Below, in pieces: positions 35,507 through 41,109 of a stretch of 41,109 bases of DNA. Location: positions 1-41,109 of the forward strand of contig UQQL01000009.1 of assembly GCA_900543275.1 (NCBI GenBank). The letters run 5' to 3'. The DNA comes from an uncultured Collinsella sp. (GTDB lineage: Bacteria > Actinomycetota > Coriobacteriia > Coriobacteriales > Coriobacteriaceae). The notes beneath the pieces were generated by a model, which was given only the letters and a program-made list of their open reading frames with translations, was not told where the DNA came from and searched no databases. The position numbers were made by a program, and so were the translations under genes. Position 1 is the stretch's first letter; every line of letters starts with the position of its first letter.

Positions 35507-36877
35507 ATGGCGACTACCGATCATCCCACGTTGTTTATCAATGCGACCGTTCTGGATGGTTCGGAGCATATGGAGCCGCAGCCCGATATGGCCGTGGCCG
35601 TCGAGCGTGGCATCATCACCTGGATGGGACCGAGCGCTGTGGCCCAAGCTCCAGCGGGGACCGAGGTCATCGACCTGGGCGGTGCGTATCTCATGCCGGG
35701 CCTCATCAATATGCACGTGCATCTGTGCGGTTCGGGCAGGCCGGTTTCGGCGGGCGATGCGGGCGCGCTGATGAAGAAGCTCGATAATCCCGTGGGCCGC
35801 GCCATCGTGCGCCACATCCTCAAAGGCAGTGCCCAGCAACAGTTGACAAGTGGCGTGACTACGGTGCGCGGTGCGGGTGACCCGCTGTTCGCCGACATCG
35901 CCGTGCGCAACGCCATCGACGCCGGCAAGTATCAGGGTCCGCGCCTGGTAGCGCCGGGAACGGGCGTCACGGTGCCGGGTGGTCACGGTGCGGGGCTGTT
36001 CGCGCAGGTTGCCAATACCCCTGACGAGGCGGCCGAACAGGTGCGCGATCTGTATGCACGAGGTGCCGACGTCATCAAGCTGTTCGTGACGGGCGGCGTG
36101 TTCGACGCGACCGAAGTGGGCGAGCCGGGCGTGCTGCGCATGCCGGTCGATGTCGCCGCGGCGGCGTGCAAGGCGGCGCACGAGGCTGGCCTTCCGGTCA
36201 TGGCCCATGTCGAGAGTACCGAAGGTGTGAAGGTCGCGCTTCAGGCTGGCGTCGACACAATCGAGCACGGTGCCCCGATGACGCCCGAGATTCTGGAGCT
36301 GTACCGCGGCGCCGCGGGAACACAGCTCGAGGGACGCGCGCCGAGCGTGACCTGCACGATTAGTCCGGCGCTGCCGTTTGTGCTGCTCGATCCGGAAAAG
36401 ACCCATTCGACCGACACGCAAAAGAAGAACGGCGACATCGTGTGTTCGGGCATTATCGAGAGTGCCCGTGCCGCCCTGGATGCAGGCGTTAAGGTGGGCC
36501 TGGGCACGGACTCGAGCTGCCCGTTCGTGACCCAGTACGACATGTGGCGCGAGGTGGCCTATTTTGCCAAGTACGTGGGCGTGAGCAATGCCTTTGCACT
36601 GCACACGGCTACGCAGGTCAATGCCGAGCTGCTGGGGCTGGGCGGCGAGACCGGTACGATCGAGTGCGGCAAGGCCGCCGATATCCTGGTGACGCGCAAG
36701 AATCCGCTCGATGACCTATGCGCTCTGCGTGAGCCGATGCATGTGATGTGCCGTGGCGATCTGGTGCGCAAGCTCAAGGTGAAGCGCATGCCCGAGGTGG
36801 ACGCCGAGCTCGACACGATTATGGCCATGCCGGCAGAAGCCCTGGCAGAGGAGCTCGCTCGCGATGGCGTAGCGTAG
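35507..36877 (+). CDS. Amidohydrolase-superfamily metal-dependent hydrolase
   Basis: 456 residues, imidazolonepropionase-like. The metal-binding HxH is in GLINMHVHLCG (about residues 64-74). ADVIKLFVTGG supplies the bridging-lysine position, VMAHVESTEGV and DTIEHGAPM supply later histidines, and LGTDSSCPF the final aspartate. These are all of the usual metal ligands, so it is probably active on a cyclic amide or similar substrate. The substrate cannot be read. AGGAGG-like GAGGAGCTCGAT precedes the ATG. It follows array D and has no obvious operon partner. Confidence 0.85.
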   Translation: MATTDHPTLFINATVLDGSEHMEPQPDMAVAVERGIITWMGPSAVAQAPAGTEVIDLGGAYLMPGLINMHVHLCGSGRPVSAGDAGALMKKLDNPVGRAIVRHILKGSAQQQLTSGVTTVRGAGDPLFADIAVRNAIDAGKYQGPRLVAPGTGVTVPGGHGAGLFAQVANTPDEAAEQVRDLYARGADVIKLFVTGGVFDATEVGEPGVLRMPVDVAAAACKAAHEAGLPVMAHVESTEGVKVALQAGVDTIEHGAPMTPEILELYRGAAGTQLEGRAPSVTCTISPALPFVLLDPEKTHSTDTQKKNGDIVCSGIIESARAALDAGVKVGLGTDSSCPFVTQYDMWREVAYFAKYVGVSNAFALHTATQVNAELLGLGGETGTIECGKAADILVTRKNPLDDLCALREPMHVMCRGDLVRKLKVKRMPEVDAELDTIMAMPAEALAEELARDGVA

Positions 36878-36912
36878 GTGTGACAAAGGGACGGTTCCTA
36901 TGCCGCGTTCAA

Positions 36913-36947
36913 AAAAGCCGAGGTCTCAACACGAGGCCTCGGCTTTT
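36913..36947. terminator. Bidirectional terminator between convergent genes
   Basis: AAAAGCCGAGGTCT (36913-36926) pairs with AGGCCTCGGCTTTT (36934-36947), a 14-bp stem with one mismatch and a 7-nt loop. A run of A on the left and T on the right lets it serve both the amidohydrolase and the minus-strand genes. Confidence 0.85.
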
Positions 36948-36968
36948 AGTATTCCTATGGTGTAGCTG

Positions 36969-37442
36969 CTAGGAGCGCGTTTCCATCTTAGCGTGGCACT
37001 TGGGGCAGGTGACGCGGATTTTGCCCTTGCCCTTGGGGACGGACAGCATCTGGCCGCAGTTGGGGCACTTGAGGTAGGCCGTGGTCTTGCGGCCCTTCCA
37101 CATCTTCTTTGCCGTGCGCTTGGCACGCTCAAAGTCTTCCTTGCTCGTTCCAGCTGTGCGCGAGGTGCTGGCCGCTGCAGTTCCACCGCCCAAACTGGCG
37201 ACGAACTTGCCTAGGCCGGGGACGTTGGCAGTCGCGGCAACGAAGGCATCATTTTCCTTGCGGCGCGCGTCGATGTTTTTGGACAGGCCGCGCAGCACGC
37301 CGAGTGCGATTACGGCGATGGCGATCCAGCTGAGCCACTGGATACGGGCCATCGATCCGACCATCGCGAAAATAATTCCTATGAAGCCCAGCACGATGGT
37401 GAGTTCGTCGACGCCGTTGCGACCCTTCATAAAGTCATTCAT
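36969..37442 (-). CDS. Small membrane protein with C-terminal zinc ribbon
   Basis: 157 residues from ATG 37442. Two hydrophobic helices (ELTIVLGFIGIIFAMVGSMA, then WLSWIAIAVIALGVL) anchor it near the N-terminus. A charged linker follows, then a zinc ribbon with CPNCGQML and CPKCHAK. Function unknown; a membrane-anchored nucleic-acid- or protein-binding adaptor is possible. It lies downstream of csoR on the same strand, but a 66-nt hairpin separates them. Confidence 0.7.
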   Translation of the reverse strand: MNDFMKGRNGVDELTIVLGFIGIIFAMVGSMARIQWLSWIAIAVIALGVLRGLSKNIDARRKENDAFVAATANVPGLGKFVASLGGGTAAASTSRTAGTSKEDFERAKRTAKKMWKGRKTTAYLKCPNCGQMLSVPKGKGKIRVTCPKCHAKMETRS

Positions 37443-37487
37443 GCGAATTGCCTTTCGTTCGATATGCTGCACGCCTTTATACCCCTT

Positions 37488-37553
37488 TTGGTGCAAGGGG
37501 GTCAGGTTAATCTGCACCAAGGGGTGCAAACGCACCTGTCCCCCTTGCACCAA
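37488..37553. repeat. 66-nt hairpin between csoR and the zinc-ribbon gene
   Basis: TTGGTGCAAGGGGGTCAGGT (37488-37507) pairs with ACCTGTCCCCCTTGCACCAA (37534-37553), one mismatch in 20. An inner stem TGCACC/GGTGCA (37513-37528) fills the loop. It starts at the base after the csoR stop. It could terminate copper-operon transcripts, though no T run is seen. Confidence 0.75.
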
Positions 37554-37826
37554 TTACTTGGCGAGCTTGTCGACGACGCGTTCGATCTCGGCGAGCTTGG
37601 CGGCTTTGAGCTCCTCGTCGCCCGATTCGATGGCCGACGCGACGCATCCCTCGATGTGTGCCTTCAGCACATCGGCGTTGATGCGGGCGATGAGTGCCTG
37701 CGTGGCCATGAGCTGCGTGGAAATATCGACGCAATAGCGGTCCTCCTCCACCATTCGCAGGATGCCATCGATTTGCCCGCGTGCCGTCTTGAGCATGCGG
37801 GTCACCGATTTGTGGTCTGCCATCAT
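37554..37826 (-). CDS. csoR: CsoR-family copper-sensing repressor
   Basis: 90 residues, all-helical CsoR/RcnR family. The copper ligands C32 (DRYCVDI), H57 and C61 (KAHIEGC) form the C-H-C set typical of CsoR rather than nickel RcnR or formaldehyde FrmR. The apo-protein should bind a G-tract operator and release it with Cu(I). The gene is the third of copA-copZ-csoR on the minus strand, 48 bp after copZ, and the operator is visible at 40652-40664. Confidence 0.9.
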   Translation of the reverse strand: MMADHKSVTRMLKTARGQIDGILRMVEEDRYCVDISTQLMATQALIARINADVLKAHIEGCVASAIESGDEELKAAKLAEIERVVDKLAK

Positions 37827-37874
37827 GGCGGGTCCTCGTTTCTGGTCGATGGGGTCGAATGCCTCTGGTGGCTG

Positions 37875-38096
37875 CTACGCGGCGGTTACGGACAGGGCAT
37901 GGAACTTCTCGCCCGCACCCTCGACGGCGGCGGCGAGCTGCTCGGCGGCCACGGTGTCGGCGCACTCCACCTGGACGGTCTGGGTCTCGTGATCGGCATC
38001 GGCATCGGTCACGCCGGCCACGTTGAGCAGCGCGGTCTCGACAGTTGCGTCGCAGTGGCCGCACATGAGGCCGGAAGTCTTGATTGTGTAACGCAT
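37875..38096 (-). CDS. copZ: Copper chaperone CopZ-like (HMA domain)
   Basis: 73 residues, a single heavy-metal-associated domain. The metal-binding pair is in GLMCGHCDATVE (C12 and C15 in MCGHC). It has the beta-alpha-beta-beta-alpha-beta size. AAGGAG precedes the ATG at 38096. It would carry Cu(I) to CopA, whose gene is just upstream in transcription. Confidence 0.9.
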   Translation of the reverse strand: MRYTIKTSGLMCGHCDATVETALLNVAGVTDADADHETQTVQVECADTVAAEQLAAAVEGAGEKFHALSVTAA

Positions 38097-38161
38097 GGGT
38101 GTACTCCTTATCGATTGAGATTATCTGACAGTTTAGTCGTGAACAGCGTCATCTTAAAGGT

Positions 38162-38257
38162 GCGCTGAGGTGCCCGAGATTGCCCCGAAAGAGGAGCGAA
38201 GCGTACTTGGGTACGCGAGCGACGGTTTGAGGGGCAAGGTCGGGTGCATCAGTGCGC
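38162..38257. repeat. ~96-nt imperfect hairpin between copA and copZ
   Basis: GCGCTGAGGTGCCCGA at 38162 faces TCGGGTGCATCAGTGCGC near 38240-38257, TTGCCCC faces GGGGCAA, and GCGTAC/GTACGC (38201-38216) form the tip with loop TTGG. The right arm covers the copA stop codon. It may be a dispersed repeat acting as a processing or termination structure. Confidence 0.6.
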
Positions 38258-40591
38258 CGTCTTAGGCTTAAAGGATTTCAGGCGCAGAGCATTGCTTACG
38301 ACGCAGACACTCGACAGGCTCATGGCCGCGGCGCCAAACATCGGCGAGAGCTGCCAGCCGGTGAGGGGGAAGAACACGCCCGCGGCGAGCGGAATACCGA
38401 TGCCGTTGTAGAACAGCGCCCAGAATAGGTCCTGCTTGATGTTGCGAATCGTGGCGCGCGACAGCTCAATGGCGCGGGCGACGTCCATGAGGTCGCTGCG
38501 CATGAGCACCACATCTGCCCCTTCTTTGGCGATGTCGGCGCCGGTGCCGATGGCAAGGCCCACGTCGGCGCGCGCCAGGGCGGGGGAGTCGTTGATGCCG
38601 TCGCCCACCATGGCGACCTTGCCGCCCGCATCCTGCAGCTCGCGGACGTGGCGCTCCTTGTCGGCGGGGAGGACGTCGGCGATGACCTGCTTGCTGTTCA
38701 GTCCCACGCGGCGGGCGATTGCTTCGGCCGTCACACGGTTATCGCCGGTGAGCATGCGCACGTCGACGCCGAGCGAACGCAGCGCGGCGATGGCCTCGGC
38801 GCTCGTCTCTTTGACCTCGTCAGCCACGGCGATGGTACCGACAAGCTCGCTGTTCTTGGCAAAGAACAGCGGTGTCTTGCCTTCGGCGGCGAGCTGTTCG
38901 GCAAGGCCCGCGGGCACGGTAACGCCCAGCTCGTCCATCAGACGCACGTTGCCGGCTGCGATGACATTTTGTCCCTCGCGCGCCGTAACGCCACGACCGG
39001 GCACGGCGGCAAAGTCCTCGACCATGCGCGCGACAATTCCGCGCGCCTCGCACTCGGCCATAATCGCCTCGGCCAGCGGGTGCTCGCTTGAGCGCTCCAA
39101 CGCGGCGGCCAGCTTGAGCAGCGCCTTTTCGCTCATGGCGCGCGAGCCGTCAGCACGCGTGGCTACCACGATATCGGTCACGGCAGGCTTGCCGCGGGTG
39201 ACCGTGCCCGTCTTATCGAGCACCACCGTGCCCACGCTGCGCAGATTCTCCAGCGCTTCGGCGCTCTTAAACAGAATGCCCATCTCGGCGCCCTTGCCGG
39301 TGCCCACCATAATGGCGACGGGCGTGGCTAGGCCGAGTGCACACGGACAGCTGATCACCAGCACAGCGACGGCGGAGGTGAGCGCTTCGTTGACGCTTCC
39401 GGTCAGTGTCATCCACGCCAAGAAGGTCACGGCCGAGATCACGAACACCACGGGCACGAACACGCCGGCGACCTTGTCGGCCATGCGGGCGATGGGCGCC
39501 TTGGTGGCGTTGGCGTCCTCGACAAGCTTGATGATCTTGGCGAGCGATGTCTCGGCACCCACACGCGTGGCGCGGAAGGTAAACGAGCCGGTGCGGTTGA
39601 CGGTGGCGGCGTTGACGGTGTCACCGGCGGTCTTTTCCACGGGGATGGACTCGCCGGTCAGCGCGCTCTCGTCCACGGCCGAGCTGCCCTCGAGCACCAC
39701 GCCATCGACGGGGATGGACTCGCCGGGGCGTACGCGCAGGATCTGGCCGGGAAGGATGCTGTCGACGTCGACGGTGGTCTCGCTGCCGTCCTCTGCCACG
39801 ACGGTCGCGGTCTTGGGCGCCAGGTCGATCAGCGCCTCGATAGCGCCGCCGGTTTTGGACTTGCTGCGCGTCTCGAGGTATTTGCCCACGGTGACGAGCG
39901 ACAGGATCGTGCCTGCGCTCTCAAAATACAGATTGTCCATGCCCGTCATCATGGCCTCGTGGACCTGACCCGCGGCTAACTGGTCGGCCATGATGAACAT
40001 GGCGTAGAGCGACCAGGCGATGGAGGCGGTGGCGCCCACGGCGATGAGGGCGTCCATGGTGGGCGCGCCGTGTACGAGCGACTTGAAGCCGTTGATAAAG
40101 TACGCGTCGTTGACGTAGACGATGGGGATGAGCAGGACGAGCTCGGTGAGGGCGAGCGTCATGCTGTGGGTATGGTCGGTGAAGACGCCGGGCAGCGGCC
40201 AGCCAAGCATGTGCCCCATGCCTATGTAGAACAGCGGGATGAGGAATACGATTGAGACGATGAGACGAGTGCGCATGGCAGAGGCGGCGGCCTCCAGTTT
40301 TTTGGTGGGCGACTCCATATGGGCGGCGCCGGACCTGGCTTGCGTGCTGCCGTTTGAGCCGGCGGCACCGGTGCTCACATCGACGGGCGAGGCCGAGTAG
40401 CCCGCGCGGTCGACGGCGGTGCAGATATCGTCGGGGGAGACCTGCGCGGGGTCGTAGTCCACCAGCATAGAGCCGGCGAGCAGATTGACCGCGACGCTCT
40501 CGACGCCGTCGAGCTTGCTCACGGCACGGTCCACGTGCGCCTGACAGGCGGCGCATGTCATGCCACCCACATCGAATTTATCTTGAGCCAT
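38249..40591 (-). CDS. copA: Copper-exporting P1B-type ATPase
   Basis: 780 residues. One N-terminal HMA domain with GGMTCAACQAHV (CxxC), eight membrane helices including the CPC motif in VISCPCALGLATPVAIMV, phosphorylation motif DKTGTVTRGKP, SEHPLAEAI for nucleotide binding, and the hinge GDGINDSPALARADVG. This is a Cu(I) exporter at the cytoplasmic membrane. AAAGGAG precedes the ATG. A promoter with a CsoR operator lies upstream at 40639-40669. Linker residues 75-95 are Ser/Gly-rich. Confidence 0.96.
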   Translation of the reverse strand: MAQDKFDVGGMTCAACQAHVDRAVSKLDGVESVAVNLLAGSMLVDYDPAQVSPDDICTAVDRAGYSASPVDVSTGAAGSNGSTQARSGAAHMESPTKKLEAAASAMRTRLIVSIVFLIPLFYIGMGHMLGWPLPGVFTDHTHSMTLALTELVLLIPIVYVNDAYFINGFKSLVHGAPTMDALIAVGATASIAWSLYAMFIMADQLAAGQVHEAMMTGMDNLYFESAGTILSLVTVGKYLETRSKSKTGGAIEALIDLAPKTATVVAEDGSETTVDVDSILPGQILRVRPGESIPVDGVVLEGSSAVDESALTGESIPVEKTAGDTVNAATVNRTGSFTFRATRVGAETSLAKIIKLVEDANATKAPIARMADKVAGVFVPVVFVISAVTFLAWMTLTGSVNEALTSAVAVLVISCPCALGLATPVAIMVGTGKGAEMGILFKSAEALENLRSVGTVVLDKTGTVTRGKPAVTDIVVATRADGSRAMSEKALLKLAAALERSSEHPLAEAIMAECEARGIVARMVEDFAAVPGRGVTAREGQNVIAAGNVRLMDELGVTVPAGLAEQLAAEGKTPLFFAKNSELVGTIAVADEVKETSAEAIAALRSLGVDVRMLTGDNRVTAEAIARRVGLNSKQVIADVLPADKERHVRELQDAGGKVAMVGDGINDSPALARADVGLAIGTGADIAKEGADVVLMRSDLMDVARAIELSRATIRNIKQDLFWALFYNGIGIPLAAGVFFPLTGWQLSPMFGAAAMSLSSVCVVSNALRLKSFKPKTAH

Positions 40592-40638
40592 GGCTTCTCC
40601 TTTCTGTGGCTCGGTATTGGAATTGTTAACCTGCCGAT

Positions 40639-40669
40639 ACTATACACCCATACCCCCTGGGGGTGTCCA
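40639..40669 (-). promoter_or_regulatory. copA promoter with CsoR operator
   Basis: On the minus strand TGGACA (40669-40664) and TATAGT (40644-40639) are 19 bp apart. Between them lies ACCCCCTGGGGGT (40652-40664), the G-tract pseudopalindrome typical of CsoR sites. CsoR bound there would cover the spacer and part of the -35 box, so copper would induce the operon that includes csoR. Confidence 0.75.
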
Positions 40670-40742
40670 GTAATAGTTGGAATGTATGACTTTTCATTAC
40701 AGATGAGGGTGGCTGCTCAATCGGTGGCCGTCTCTGCCAAAC

Positions 40743-41041
40743 ATCTCAATCTGTAACGTCTGGACCGGTTTTTGAACCATAGCTGTTACGGATCAAGATA
40801 AACAGTTGGCAGGAAACTCAATGTCTCAATCTGTAACATCTAGCAGGGAAATATGACCTCTAACTGTTACAGATCAAGACATAGAAATCGGCCGAAAACT
40901 AACGTCTCGATCTGTAACGCCTGGGGACCGTTTTGCCTGCTAGATGTTACAGATCAAGACAAACCATTCGAGGGTAACCCGAACGTCTCGATCTGTAACA
41001 GTAAGATCGATGTTTGGGTCCTAGTTGTTACAGATCAAGAC
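40743..41041. repeat. Array E: four TGTAACA hairpin units
   Basis: Units are 40743-40799, 40823-40880, 40904-40960 and 40985-41041; periods are 80, 81 and 81. Three right arms share GATCAAGAC and the first GATCAAGAT, a variant seen only in this array, which points to local duplication. One unit has a 26-nt centre. Earlier, TTACAGATGAG at 40697-40707 may be a decayed right arm. After 41041 I see nothing to the window end. Confidence 0.93.
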
Positions 41042-41109
41042 AATCTCGGAGCAGATGCTCATGTACGGTAAGGAAGCAAGCAACCGAAAACAAGAGATAG
41101 ACCGCCAGC

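Noticed and set aside
38436..39968. 510-residue plus-strand frame opposite copA
   Set aside because: Ser/Ala/Thr-rich shadow of the P-type ATPase.
40743..41041. CRISPR array reading of the regularly spaced repeats
   Set aside because: Arms alternate in orientation, are only 16 nt, centres share a consensus, and no cas gene is present.

Overview
The window reads as a high-GC chromosome segment of a gut actinobacterium of the class Coriobacteriia, most like Collinsella. This rests on gene content and codon style (GAG, AAG, GAC and CGC dominant, long antisense open frames). It is inference from the sequence alone, not a database match. The first ~6.5 kb differ. Positions 1-2790 are visibly AT-richer, and 2794-6420 carry a sugar operon that looks like those of gut Firmicutes (Faecalibacterium or Subdoligranulum type). 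The foreign-looking part appears to end inside the transketolase C-subunit gene, where lysine codons switch from AAA to AAG between about 6420 and 6596.

Layout. 1-2506: unrecognised DNA, a broken AraC-type regulator and a ROK protein, all on the minus strand. 2706-7227: promoter, a decayed xylulokinase/DUF4867 fusion, a fucose/arabinose-isomerase-like enzyme, small transaldolase and split transketolase, closed by a terminator. 7447-7574: a large cruciform repeat. 7678-12076: ftsE-ftsX and RNase R. 12254-13545: a serine recombinase and a VanZ-like membrane protein. 13750-18193: a MurNAc recycling cluster (RpiR regulator, murQ, MurP-type PTS, mupG). 18286-21035: ArsC-like protein, a hypothetical gene, tRNA-Gln, tRNA-Glu, a TPR protein and smpB. 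21242-21978: flavin-reductase-like protein and a 47-residue rubredoxin. 22286-26280 (minus strand): Nramp transporter, phosphoglycerate mutase and arylsulfotransferase. 26581-32765: glutamate synthase gltB-gltD. 33118-36877: a hypothetical protein, an AbiEi/DUF559-like protein and an amidohydrolase. 36969-40591 (minus strand): copper operon copA-copZ-csoR plus a zinc-ribbon membrane protein.

The most unusual content is intergenic. Fourteen copies of a 57-58 nt hairpin unit lie in five arrays (A 22122-22258, B 24530-24746, C 33866-34003, D 35142-35358, E 40743-41041). Each unit has two 16-nt inverted arms (GTCTCGATCTGTAACA / TGTTACAGATCGAGAC) around a 25-nt centre. Neighbouring units are 23-24 nt apart, so the period is 80-81 bp in every array. 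Arms are conserved, centres diverge, and some arm changes are compensatory. Arrays C and D bracket a single gene, an AbiEi-like/PD-(D/E)XK-like protein. That recalls REP elements around their RAYT transposase genes, but with a different protein family. At least four other long intergenic hairpins of unrelated sequence are present.

Metabolically the segment joins pentose-phosphate enzymes, recycling of cell-wall MurNAc, ammonia assimilation, metal handling (Nramp, copper efflux) and an oxygen-stress-like flavin/rubredoxin pair around core genes for division and RNA quality control.
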